The notes: generated from the letters alone by a model not told the origin. DNA of 23,265 bases from Nevskia sp043781855 (GCA_043781855.1 JAYWBB010000003.1:1-23265); one strand, 5' to 3'. Counted from the stretch's first letter, positions 8,171-16,023 are shown. Made by a program: numbers and translations.

Positions 8171-8718
8171 TTGGGCCGGACGAGGTACTACGGACACTCG
8201 CCGAAGCGGATTGTCTGCACACGGCTGCCGAAGTCGCCGCCGCCTACGACCGGCTCGCCGCCGCGATCACAGCCGAATACGCTGCACGCAATCCGCTGCT
8301 GCTCTGCGTGATGATCGGTGGCCTGGTGCCGACCGCCGAGATCATCCGTCGTCTCGCGTTTCCGTTCGATCTCGACTATCTGCACGCCACGCGCTATCGC
8401 GGCGCGACCAGCGGCGGCGGCCTGATCTGGAAGCGGCAGCCGCCGGCCATTCTCGAAGGCCGGCAGGTGCTGGTCATCGACGACATCCTCGACGAAGGCC
8501 ATACGCTCCTCGCCGTGCGCAAGGCGCTCGAAGAATTCTGCCCGGCCAGTCTCAAGGTCGCCGTACTCGCCGAGAAGCTGCATGACCGCCGCGTCCCCGG
8601 CGCGCACGCCGAGTTCATCGGCCTCACCGTAGCCGATCGCTACGTCTTCGGCTGCGGCATGGATTACAAGGAATATTGGCGGCAGTTGCCGGCGATCTAC
8701 GCCCTCAAGGCCGGCTGA
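8167..8718 (+). CDS. hpt: Hypoxanthine-guanine phosphoribosyltransferase
   Basis: Type I phosphoribosyltransferase of 183 residues that joins hypoxanthine (or guanine) to PRPP, giving IMP (or GMP). The PRPP-binding loop VLVIDDILDEGHT is at residues 101-113, and the PPi loop region MIGGLVPTAEII is near residue 50. The C-terminal EFIGLTVADRYVFGCGMDY segment is the purine-binding part of the HGPRT type. ATG 8167 overlaps the nagZ stop (ATGA), with GGAAAG as ribosome-binding site, indicating translational coupling. The next gene makes hypoxanthine, so hypoxanthine is the likely main substrate here. Confidence 0.92.
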   Translation: MIGPDEVLRTLAEADCLHTAAEVAAAYDRLAAAITAEYAARNPLLLCVMIGGLVPTAEIIRRLAFPFDLDYLHATRYRGATSGGGLIWKRQPPAILEGRQVLVIDDILDEGHTLLAVRKALEEFCPASLKVAVLAEKLHDRRVPGAHAEFIGLTVADRYVFGCGMDYKEYWRQLPAIYALKAG

Positions 8719-8746
8719 GCCGGTCGCGCACGAACACGGAATACCC

Positions 8747-9499
8747 ATGAGCAGGATTGCAGTCATCGGCGGCACCGGCATGAACCAGTGGCCGGGTCTC
8801 GAGATCGTTTCACGTCTGGAAAGCGCGACACCTTACGGCGCACCGTCGGCACCGCTGCTGCGCGGCCGCGTCCATGGCGTCGACGCAGTGTTCCTCGCGC
8901 GCCACGGCGAAGGCCACAGAATTCCGCCGCATGCGATCAACTACCGCGCCAATCTCTGGGCGCTGCGCGAGGCGGGCGTGCAGCAGGTTGTTGCCGTGGC
9001 GGCGGTCGGTGCGATTGCCGGCTGGTTTGCGCCGGGCACACTTGCGGTGCCGACCGATCTCATCGACTACACCGGGAGCCGCGAGCACAGCTATTCGGAT
9101 GGCACGCCAGGCAGCAGCTTGCAGCACATCGAATTCAACGAACCGTATACCTCATCCGTGCGGCGCGCGCTGCTCGATGCCGCGCGCGCGGCTGGAGTGG
9201 TCGCGCGCGATGGCGGCGTCATGGGCGTGACGCAGGGGCCAAGGCTGGAGTCTCCGGCCGAGATCCGCCGCCTGCGCCAGGACGGCTGCGACATGGTCGG
9301 CATGACCGGCATGCCGGAAGCCGCGCTTGCCATCGAACTCGGTCTCGCCTATGCCTGCCTCGCGGTCAGCGTGAACTGGGGTGCAGGCATCGGCAGTGGG
9401 GACATCCACGGCGAAATCCATCGCTCGATCGAGAGCGGGATGGCCGGCGTGCGCGCCATTCTCGAACGCGCGCTGCCGACATTGTCGACAGTCGTCTGA
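8747..9499 (+). CDS. S-methyl-5'-thioinosine phosphorylase
   Basis: Trimeric nucleoside phosphorylase of the MTAP/PNP family, 250 residues, closely resembling my memory of Pseudomonas aeruginosa MTIP (PA3004). It splits methylthioinosine with phosphate into hypoxanthine and 5-methylthioribose 1-phosphate. Motifs: IGGTG (phosphate loop), TPYGAPSAP, LARHGEGHRIPPHAINYRAN, REHSYSDG, TQGPRLESPAEI and DMVGMTGMPEAALA. The late segment reads SVNWGAG where 6-aminopurine-specific MTAPs carry an Asp pair, which favours the 6-oxopurine substrate. This is inference from alignment in memory. It would act after a methylthioadenosine deaminase encoded elsewhere. Last gene of the pdxJ-led run. Confidence 0.87.
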   Translation: MSRIAVIGGTGMNQWPGLEIVSRLESATPYGAPSAPLLRGRVHGVDAVFLARHGEGHRIPPHAINYRANLWALREAGVQQVVAVAAVGAIAGWFAPGTLAVPTDLIDYTGSREHSYSDGTPGSSLQHIEFNEPYTSSVRRALLDAARAAGVVARDGGVMGVTQGPRLESPAEIRRLRQDGCDMVGMTGMPEAALAIELGLAYACLAVSVNWGAGIGSGDIHGEIHRSIESGMAGVRAILERALPTLSTVV

Positions 9500-9514
9500 G
9501 CCGTTCATCAGAGT

Positions 9515-9555
9515 GCATCGCAAATCGCCGCGGGGGGGCTTGGATGGTGCGATGC
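9515..9555. repeat. Inverted repeat overlapping the candidate promoter of the CheR-like gene
   Basis: GCATCGCA (9515-9522) and TGCGATGC (9548-9555) are perfect 8-bp complements 33 bp apart start to start. The spacer contains a run of seven G. The right arm lies between the candidate -35 and -10 elements. It could be a pair of repressor half-sites or a stem-loop at the end of the upstream operon; no T-run follows. Confidence 0.4.
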
Positions 9556-9568
9556 CAGCGGCTAAAGT
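9540..9568 (+). promoter_or_regulatory. Weak candidate promoter for the CheR-like/FecR-SPOR pair
   Basis: TTGGAT (9540-9545) and TAAAGT (9563-9568) are separated by 17 bp, matching the consensus at three and four of six positions. The 144-bp gap before the CheR-like ATG is the largest between co-directional genes in this half of the window, which supports a new transcription start here. Confidence 0.27.
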
Positions 9569-9643
9569 CGCCGTGCTGGGAGAGGTCACACCTTGAGATC
9601 GCCAGGAGCCGGGGATCAGCGGGCGTTTTATGAAAGCGAGTCG

Positions 9644-10156
9644 ATGAATCAAAGCGTCGCTGAAGAGCGGATTTCCGCAGAGCAAACTCGCGGCGGCACC
9701 TTCGACTACGCGAACCTTGCGCTGGGCCGGCTGCTCAGCGCCATCGGCGTCAACCTCGGTCAGTACCAGCCCACGTTCGTGCAGCGGCGCGTGGCGCGGC
9801 GCATGCGCCAGTGCGGGCTGGACCGCGTCGACGATGACTACGTGCATCTGGTGCGCAACCCGGCAGAAACGCGACAGCTCGGATACGCGCTGCAACGTCC
9901 ATCGGGCTCGCTGTTCCGCGCCCCGTCAGCACTGTTCGAGCTCGACCTGATCTGCTGCCGCAACCTGCTCGGCTATCTCGAACTCGCGGTGCAGCGTTCC
10001 GTGCTCGAATTCATGCACGCGGCGCTGCGTTCTTGCGGCTGCCTTCTGCTCGATGACGCCGACGCGCTGCCCGGCCGTAGGAATCTGTTCGAGGCCGATG
10101 CGGCGCAGGGCCGCGCGACCAGCTGGGGCAAGCCATTCGAAAGCCTGCTTCCATGA
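9644..10156 (+). CDS. CheR-like protein lacking the SAM-binding core
   Basis: A 170-residue protein that aligns with the two ends of CheR-type chemotaxis methyltransferases. Residues 27-75 match the N-terminal helical domain (IGVNLGQYQPTFVQRRVARR, then GLDRVDDDYVHLV). Residues 88-98 resemble the SFFRDPEAF segment. Then, with no gap, residue 99 onward matches the far end of the catalytic domain (FDLIxCRNxLIY-like, here ELDLICCRNLLGYLE, and the following strand). The roughly 100-130 residues that normally bear the SAM-binding GEEPYS motif are absent, so methyltransferase activity is unlikely. The frame stays open through the fusion point. I chose ATG 9644; a TTG at 9593 is upstream. The stop overlaps the next start (ATGA). 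It may be a decayed gene or a retained adaptor. Confidence 0.7.
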   Translation: MNQSVAEERISAEQTRGGTFDYANLALGRLLSAIGVNLGQYQPTFVQRRVARRMRQCGLDRVDDDYVHLVRNPAETRQLGYALQRPSGSLFRAPSALFELDLICCRNLLGYLELAVQRSVLEFMHAALRSCGCLLLDDADALPGRRNLFEADAAQGRATSWGKPFESLLP

Positions 10157-11235
10157 GCTTGCCGCGCTCTGCCACCCCGTGGTGTTTCGTCGCTCTGTTG
10201 CGGGTGCTGCTCCTGCTGTTCACCGCACTTTCTCTTTTTCCTGCCGCGCGGGCCGCAGGCGTGCTGACCGTGGACAGCGTCAGCGGCAGCGTGCAGGTCG
10301 ATCACCTCGGCGAGACCCGGACCCTCGAAGTGGGCGAGGAACTGCGCGAGCGCGATGTCGTGCGCCTGGCCAACGACGCGCGGCTGTCGCTGCGCTTCGC
10401 GCACGACGGCGCGCTCGAACTCGGACAGGGCGCAGCACTGGCGATCGAGCGCCTGCCGGCAAGTGGCGAGCTGGCCGATCTGCGCAGCATCTTCAATCTC
10501 TCGAAAGGCTACCTGCACATCGTCTGGAAGCGGCCGCCGCCGCCAGCGGTCTGGCCGCTGTACGTCTATTTCGGGGGCCAGCGTTCGAGCCTGGTCGAAG
10601 GCGAATATTTCTTCGGGCCTGGCGGCGATCACACTCGCACCTGCGTCGCCGCCGGCCGCCTCACGGTGACTGCCATCGCCGGCAACGGCCGCGATACGCT
10701 GCGTCCTTCCGCCTGCTACGCGATGAAGGTCGGCAACGCACCGCGCATCGAACCGCGCACACCGGATTCATGGCTCGCGGTACGCCAGCAGTTCACGCTC
10801 GATCCCGACCCGACGGTCGCGGCGCTCGCGGCGCCCGCAAAGGAGGCTGAGCAGGAGCTTCCCGCATCGACGCCGGGCGCCGCGACGGCACCATCGGTTG
10901 CTGCTGCGCACGCACCGACTGCGGTCGTCGTCGAGGCGCCGACGGCCAGCGCACTACCGGCGCCTGACGTGCATGATGCGATCGCGACCACTGCCGAGGC
11001 CGGGTGGACCGTGATCGTCGGCTCCTTCGCCGACGCGCAGAACGCTGCGCAGGTGCAGCAGAAGCTCATCGCCGCCGGCTATACGCCGTTCCTGCGAGTC
11101 AAGATCCTCGACGGCAAGACCTGGAACAGCGTGCAGCTGCGCGGATACACGACGCGCGAAGCCGCGCAGGCCAGGCTGATCGACGTGCAGACCAAGCTCG
11201 GCTTCTCGAATCTTCGGGTCGTGCAGTTGCAGTGA
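10153..11235 (+). CDS. Secreted FecR-domain protein with C-terminal SPOR domain
   Basis: A 360-residue exported protein. Residues 1-35 are a signal peptide (hydrophobic core about 12-30, cleavage predicted after AARA). A FecR-type domain covers about 36-190, with VDSVSGSVQV, a GEELRERDVVRLANDARLSLRF repeat-like core and DGALELGQGA. An Ala/Pro-rich linker (about 220-280) leads to a SPOR domain (about 283-360) with WTVIVGSFADAQNAAQVQQKL, AAGYTPFL and TREAAQARL. SPOR domains bind denuded septal peptidoglycan, so the protein probably sits in the periplasm at cell-wall sites. There is no FecI sigma factor or TonB receptor nearby, so classical FecR signalling is not indicated. Starts inside the CheR-like stop, indicating translational coupling. 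Convergent with the acyltransferase gene, 15 bp away. Confidence 0.82.
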   Translation: MSLPRSATPWCFVALLRVLLLLFTALSLFPAARAAGVLTVDSVSGSVQVDHLGETRTLEVGEELRERDVVRLANDARLSLRFAHDGALELGQGAALAIERLPASGELADLRSIFNLSKGYLHIVWKRPPPPAVWPLYVYFGGQRSSLVEGEYFFGPGGDHTRTCVAAGRLTVTAIAGNGRDTLRPSACYAMKVGNAPRIEPRTPDSWLAVRQQFTLDPDPTVAALAAPAKEAEQELPASTPGAATAPSVAAAHAPTAVVVEAPTASALPAPDVHDAIATTAEAGWTVIVGSFADAQNAAQVQQKLIAAGYTPFLRVKILDGKTWNSVQLRGYTTREAAQARLIDVQTKLGFSNLRVVQLQ

Positions 11236-11250
11236 TCCCGCCGCGCCGCA

Positions 11251-12330
11251 TCAATGCCCGGCGCCGCGCCCCGGCTTGAGGCGCAGACAGCGCTGCTCGA
11301 TCAGCGTCCAGCTCAAGCCGCCGCAGATCAGCGCCACGGCCGCTGCCGGAAAGAACAGCAGGTAAGGCGAGATCGGCTTCAGGAAAAACAGCAGCGATTG
11401 CTGTCCCGGCCAGCCATAGAGATAGACGCCATACGAAAGGTCCTGCTTCCCGCAGAAACGCGACAAGGGGTTGTCCGGCAGCTTCGCGAACGCGAGCCAG
11501 AACAGCAGGTAAGCGCCGGCGGTCGGCAGCACGATCCGGCTGCTGTCGACGCCGAACATCGCGGCGAAACAGACTAGTGCGAGCACCGCAGCCCAGCGGC
11601 CATCGAGCCGGATTTCGTTTCGATAAAGGTAGTAGACGGCGCCCGCGCTGAAATAGCTCAGGAAGCGCACGAAGCTCGCAGGCTCGTCGCAGATCATCAG
11701 GCGCGTGTTCGAATCAACCCCGCGCAGCGCGATCAACTGATCCGGAAAGAAGCTGGCGACGATCGTTGCTGCCAACAGCAGCAGCCACAGCTTCCGTGAG
11801 CCGGCGAAGCCGAGCACGCCGAGCACTGCGACCAGCAGGTAACAGAGAAATTCGTACTGGATCGTCCACATCGCGCCGTTCAGATCGGAATACGGCAGGC
11901 CGGCGAACGAGGGCGGCACGGCCGGTTCGGTCAGCGCCAGCATCCAGCTCACGAATCGGCCGGGCTGAAACGCGGCCCAGTAGGCCGGAGTGCTCGCCGC
12001 GAACAAGGGCGCAACGATCAGGCCGCCGATCAAGGTGGCGACGATGAAGCCGGGATAGATGCGCAGGATGCGCCGCGCCATGAAGCCACCGAGTCGCGGA
12101 TCGCGCTGCCAGCTGTGCAGGATCAGGAACCCGCTGAGCAGGAAGAAGCCGTCGACCGAGAGATCGCCGAGCGACAGTGTGTGGAACAGCCGATTGAACG
12201 GCTCGTAGCGGGTGCTGCGATCGACCACCTCGAAGCAGTGCGAGAACACCACGATCGTCGCGAAGCACAGCCGCAACAGGTTCATGTTGTTCGCCCGGAT
12301 TTGCGCCACGACCATGACGTTCCGGTTCAC
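11251..12330 (-). CDS. Acyltransferase-3 family membrane protein (OafA/YrhL type)
   Basis: Multi-pass inner-membrane O-acyltransferase of 359 residues with about ten hydrophobic segments. Family marks are NNMNLLRLCFATIVVFSHC with the conserved Arg and catalytic His near the N terminus, SVDGFFLLSGFLI, RRILRIYP, and AMWTIQYEF. Such proteins acetylate or acylate surface polysaccharides, peptidoglycan or exported small molecules; the acceptor cannot be deduced. The GTG at 12330 forms a GTGA overlap with the mfd stop, which suggests coupling to mfd; ATG at 12315 is a possible alternative. No glycan-synthesis genes are next to it. It lies with the CheR-like/FecR-SPOR pair between the MTIP gene and mfd, which are close together in Pseudomonas (from memory), so the three genes may be an accessory insertion. 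Confidence 0.87.
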   Translation of the reverse strand: MNRNVMVVAQIRANNMNLLRLCFATIVVFSHCFEVVDRSTRYEPFNRLFHTLSLGDLSVDGFFLLSGFLILHSWQRDPRLGGFMARRILRIYPGFIVATLIGGLIVAPLFAASTPAYWAAFQPGRFVSWMLALTEPAVPPSFAGLPYSDLNGAMWTIQYEFLCYLLVAVLGVLGFAGSRKLWLLLLAATIVASFFPDQLIALRGVDSNTRLMICDEPASFVRFLSYFSAGAVYYLYRNEIRLDGRWAAVLALVCFAAMFGVDSSRIVLPTAGAYLLFWLAFAKLPDNPLSRFCGKQDLSYGVYLYGWPGQQSLLFFLKPISPYLLFFPAAAVALICGGLSWTLIEQRCLRLKPGRGAGH

Positions 12331-15300
12331 GGCTTTTTAGGGTCGGCGGGCGCGGCCAGTCGTTGCAGGAGAGCGGTCAGCAGCGCCGCGCGGCCGCCCG
12401 GCTCTTCGAGTTCCTTGGCGGTGATGTTGAGCCGCTTCTGGCCTTCGAGCTTGTAGACCCTGGGCTGGGACTGGATCAGCTTGATGAGCTTGATCGGCTC
12501 GATCCTGGGCTGCGGTCCGAAGTCGAGCATCGCGGTCTTCGCGCCGACGCGGATCTTGCTGAAGCCGAGCTTCTCGCCAAGCTGGCGCAGGCGCGCGGCG
12601 TCGAACAGGCGTTCGGCCTGCAGCGGCAGCAGGCCGAAGCGATCGATCAGCTCGACCTTCAGTTCGTCGAGCGCCGGCTCGTCCTGCGTCTCCGCAACGC
12701 GCTTGTAGAGCACGAGGCGCGTGTGCACGTCCGGCACGTATTCCTCGGGGATCAGCGCCGAGAGGCCGAGATCGACCTCGCAGGCGGTGTGACCGAACGG
12801 CGTGTCGGAAATGCGGCCGCCGCGCAGCCCCCGCACGGCGTCGGCGAGCAGCTCGGCATACAGCGTGAAACCGATCTCCTCGATCTGGCCCGACTGGTTC
12901 TCGCCGAGCAACTCGCCCGCGCCGCGGATTTCCAGATCGTGCGTGGCGAGCGCGAAGCCGGAGCCGAGCTCGCCAAGTTCCTCGATGGCCTGCAGGCGCT
13001 TCTCGGCGTCGGCGCTCAGGGAGCGCTTGCTCGGCACGAGCAGGTAGGCGTACGCGCGGTGATGGCTGCGCCCGACGCGGCCGCGCAGCTGGTGCAATTG
13101 CGCAAGGCCGAGGTGATCGGCACGGTCGATCAGGATCGTGTTCGCGGTCGGCACGTCGATGCCGGATTCGATGATCGTCGTGCAGACCAGGATGTTGAAG
13201 CGCGCGTGGTAGAAATCGAGCATGACCTGTTCGAGTTCGCGTTCGCGCATCTGGCCGTGCGCGAAGCGCACCTTGCCTTCCGGCACCAGCGTCTGGATCT
13301 CGCTGGCGAAGCGCTCGATGTCCTTGACCTCGTTGTGCAGGAAATACACCTGGCCACCGCGCCGCAATTCGCGCAGGCAGGCTTCGTAGACGAGGCCCGA
13401 ATCCCACTCGGAAACGAAGGTGCGGATCGCCAGGCGCGAGGGCGGAGGTGTGGCGATGATCGAGAGATCGCGCAGGCCGGCCATGCTCATGTTCAGCGTG
13501 CGCGGAATCGGCGTGGCGGTCAGCGTCAGCAGATGTACCTCGGCGCGCAGGTTCTTGAGCTTCTCCTTGTGGCGCACGCCGAAACGGTGCTCCTCATCGA
13601 CGATCACCAGCCCCAGATCGGCAAAGCGCACATCGTCCTGCAAGAGTCGATGCGTGCCGATGACGATGTCGATCCGGCCCGCTGCGAGATCAGCGAGCAG
13701 CGCGGTCTGTTCCTTCGTCGTGCGCAGGCGCGAAAGCCCCGCGATGCGCAGCGGCACCTGGCCGGATTGTTCATCGTACTGCGCGAAGCGGTCGCGGAAA
13801 TTCTTCTCGTGCTGCTGCACCAGCAATGTGGTTGGCGCGAGCACGCAAACCTGCTTGCCGTTGCTCGCGGCGGCGAACGCGGCACGCAACGCCACTTCGG
13901 TCTTGCCGAAGCCGACGTCGCCACAGACCACGCGGTCCATCGGTTTGGGCAGGGCGAGATCGGCAAGCACCGTATCGATCGCCTTCTGCTGATCGGGTGT
14001 GGTGAGGAACGGAAAACCCTCGATGAAGCGTGCATAGTCGACTTCGACGACCGGCAGCGCCATGCCTTCGCGCGCCGCCCGTCGCGCCTGGATCTGCAGG
14101 AGTTCGGCGGCAACATCCGCCGCGCGTTCCCTGGCCTTTGCGCGGGCCTTGGCCCAGCGATCCGAGCCAAGATTATGCAGCGGGGCTTCGTCGGCTTCCG
14201 CTCCGGTATAACGATGAATCTGATTCAGCGAGGCGACGGGGACATAGAGCTTGTCGCCTTCGGCGTATTCGAGAACCAGATACTCGGCTTCGATGCCGCC
14301 GGCATCGAGACGGAGCAGCCCGCGATAACGCCCGACACCGTGCTCGACGTGCACTACCGGCGCTCCGAGCTTGAGATCGTTGAGATCGCGCAGGATCGTT
14401 TCCGGATCGCGGATCTTGCCGCGCTTGCGCAAGCTGACCGGCGCTCGGCTACCGAACACCTGCGGCTCGGCGATGATCGCGACGTGGGCGCCGCGCAGAT
14501 GCAGGCCATCCTGCAGCGGGCCGAGCGTGATGCCGTAGCGGTTGCGATCCGCAGCGAACGAATGCCAGCCGTCGTGTACGCGCGGGAGCACGCCGAGCGG
14601 CTTCAGCCAGTCCAGCAAAGCCTCGCGGCGGCCCGGCGATTCGGCGATGAACAGGATGCGGTCACGGTCGGCATTCGCGAGGAGGAAGGCCCGGATCGGC
14701 TCGGCGCCGCTGGCCAGCGGCACGCAGTCGAAGTCGATACTGGCCAACCCTTCCGCGATTTCGGCGGCGGGTTGCAAGGGGGCGGTGAGGTCATCGCGCA
14801 GGGCCACGCCTTCCCCCGCAAGCGGAGAGAGAAGTGGAATCGACACCTGCGGATACGCCGACAGACGTTCGGTGGTGATCGACGGCGCGACGAACAAATC
14901 CGCCGGCTTCATCAGCGGCCGTTCGAGATTCCCCGAGTAGCGTTCGAAGCGCTCCTCGATCTGCTTCCACTCGGCGGCCAGCGCCGGCGCCAGTTCGTCA
15001 GTCGCGATGACCAGCGCGTTGCCGGGCAGATAGTCGAACAGCGAGGCTGTCCCGCCTTGGGTTGAATCGAGCGGGGTTGCAAAGAACAGCGGCAGATAGC
15101 TCTCCACACCGCCCGGCATCAGCGACTTGCTGACCTCCGAATAGATACGCGAGCGCGAGGGATCGCCCGGAAAATATTCGCGATAGCGGCGACGGAAGAT
15201 TTCGATGCCTTCGCGGTCGGTCGGGAACTCGCGCGCTGGCAGCAGGCGGATCTCCGTGACCTTGTCGGTCGAGCGCTGCGTTTCCGGATCGAACACGCGG

Positions 15301-15914
15301 ATGGTCTCGACCTCGTCGTCGAACAGGTCGAGTCGGTAGGCGTCGTTCGAGCCCATTGGATAGACGTCGATCAGCGCGCCGCGCACCGCGAACTCGCCCT
15401 GCGTCTGAACCTCGGACACGCTCTGATAGCCGGCAGCGACCAGGCGCTCGCGGAAGGCGTGCGACGGCAGCTTGTCCCCGGCTTTCAGGAGCAGCGCGCG
15501 GCCGTCGAGCCAGCTGCGCGGCGGCAGGCGCTCCAGCAGGGTGCCGACGGTGACGATCAGAATGCCGCGCGTCTGCGCGGGCAGGCGGTAGAGCGCGGCA
15601 AGCCGGTCGGAAAGAATTTCCTGGTGCGGCGAGAACGGGTCGTAGGGCAGCGTCTCCGTATCCGGAAAATGCATGACCGGAAGCCCCGATGAAGCGACCG
15701 TGCCGGCAAAGAAACGCAGCTCCTCTTCGAGCTTGTAAGCATGCTGTTCGCCCGCCGTGACGGCGATTACCAGGCCCGCGTGGCGCGCCGCGCTTTCGAC
15801 GATGGCGAGTGCGGCGGCGGCGCCCGGCAGGCCGCTCCAGCGCGGGCGCAGGTCCGCCGTCGCAGGCAGCGCAGGGGCGAGTAGCGTCGGCAGGGATGAG
15901 TCGGAAACGGTCAA
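12327..15914 (-). CDS. mfd: Transcription-repair coupling factor
   Basis: ATP-dependent DNA translocase that removes RNA polymerase stalled at lesions and recruits UvrA. The 1195-residue product has the full domain order: UvrB-like N-terminal modules (LPYDPFSPHQEILSDRL near 90-110, GEFAVRGALIDVYPMGS), a CarD-like RNA-polymerase-interaction domain from about 520 (HVEHGVGRYRG), a helicase core with Walker A GDVGFGKT (about 665), DEEHRFG (about 771), TATPIPRTL and the TRG region, then the C-terminal D7 domain. The start is TTG 15914: an in-frame TAA lies four codons upstream and the next ATG is far inside the conserved region. It is about 15 residues longer than E. coli Mfd between the YPQVSI and GRREALL segments, with SPLAGEG inside the excess. 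Confidence 0.97.
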   Translation of the reverse strand: MTVSDSSLPTLLAPALPATADLRPRWSGLPGAAAALAIVESAARHAGLVIAVTAGEQHAYKLEEELRFFAGTVASSGLPVMHFPDTETLPYDPFSPHQEILSDRLAALYRLPAQTRGILIVTVGTLLERLPPRSWLDGRALLLKAGDKLPSHAFRERLVAAGYQSVSEVQTQGEFAVRGALIDVYPMGSNDAYRLDLFDDEVETIRVFDPETQRSTDKVTEIRLLPAREFPTDREGIEIFRRRYREYFPGDPSRSRIYSEVSKSLMPGGVESYLPLFFATPLDSTQGGTASLFDYLPGNALVIATDELAPALAAEWKQIEERFERYSGNLERPLMKPADLFVAPSITTERLSAYPQVSIPLLSPLAGEGVALRDDLTAPLQPAAEIAEGLASIDFDCVPLASGAEPIRAFLLANADRDRILFIAESPGRREALLDWLKPLGVLPRVHDGWHSFAADRNRYGITLGPLQDGLHLRGAHVAIIAEPQVFGSRAPVSLRKRGKIRDPETILRDLNDLKLGAPVVHVEHGVGRYRGLLRLDAGGIEAEYLVLEYAEGDKLYVPVASLNQIHRYTGAEADEAPLHNLGSDRWAKARAKARERAADVAAELLQIQARRAAREGMALPVVEVDYARFIEGFPFLTTPDQQKAIDTVLADLALPKPMDRVVCGDVGFGKTEVALRAAFAAASNGKQVCVLAPTTLLVQQHEKNFRDRFAQYDEQSGQVPLRIAGLSRLRTTKEQTALLADLAAGRIDIVIGTHRLLQDDVRFADLGLVIVDEEHRFGVRHKEKLKNLRAEVHLLTLTATPIPRTLNMSMAGLRDLSIIATPPPSRLAIRTFVSEWDSGLVYEACLRELRRGGQVYFLHNEVKDIERFASEIQTLVPEGKVRFAHGQMRERELEQVMLDFYHARFNILVCTTIIESGIDVPTANTILIDRADHLGLAQLHQLRGRVGRSHHRAYAYLLVPSKRSLSADAEKRLQAIEELGELGSGFALATHDLEIRGAGELLGENQSGQIEEIGFTLYAELLADAVRGLRGGRISDTPFGHTACEVDLGLSALIPEEYVPDVHTRLVLYKRVAETQDEPALDELKVELIDRFGLLPLQAERLFDAARLRQLGEKLGFSKIRVGAKTAMLDFGPQPRIEPIKLIKLIQSQPRVYKLEGQKRLNITAKELEEPGGRAALLTALLQRLAAPADPKKP
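14807..14834. repeat. Repeat-like palindromic insert inside mfd
   Basis: On the mfd strand this reads CTTCTCTCTCCGCTTGCGGG followed by GGAAGGCG, a palindrome-like segment centred on CCGCTTGCGG. It encodes LLSPLAGEGV in frame. It resembles the dispersed CTCTCCCGCTTGCGGGAGAG-type repeats of many proteobacterial genomes, and coincides with a local excess of about 15 residues relative to E. coli Mfd. Repeat identity is by memory, not by search. Confidence 0.5.
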
Positions 15915-15922
15915 TGCGCGGG

Positions 15923-15951
15923 ATTATCGCTGGATGCGTCGGGGCTGTCAG
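15923..15951 (-). promoter_or_regulatory. Sigma-70 promoter of mfd
   Basis: On the minus strand CTGACA (15951-15946) and GATAAT (15928-15923) each match the consensus at five of six positions with an ideal 17-bp spacer. The predicted start point, about seven bases on, falls at 15915-15917, immediately before the TTG start at 15914, so the mRNA would have almost no leader. Confidence 0.6.
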
Positions 15952-16023
15952 CCTGTCTCGCTAAATCCGCAGCGCGGACGCGGTATTCTTTCGGCCCGAT
16001 CCGTTTAACGAGGAACTCCGTCG

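Noticed and set aside
9532..9538. Run of seven G as a phase-variable tract
   Set aside because: It lies in non-coding DNA outside the candidate promoter spacer, so no switching effect can be argued; a single tract of seven is weak.
9630..9647. A five-codon upstream frame (ATG to TGA) overlapping the CheR-like start
   Set aside because: No ribosome-binding site or sign of selection; such short frames are expected by chance.
12363..15065. A 900-codon open frame antisense to mfd
   Set aside because: It mirrors the mfd codon pattern in high-GC DNA, shows no recognisable domain, and is covered entirely by a clearly real gene.
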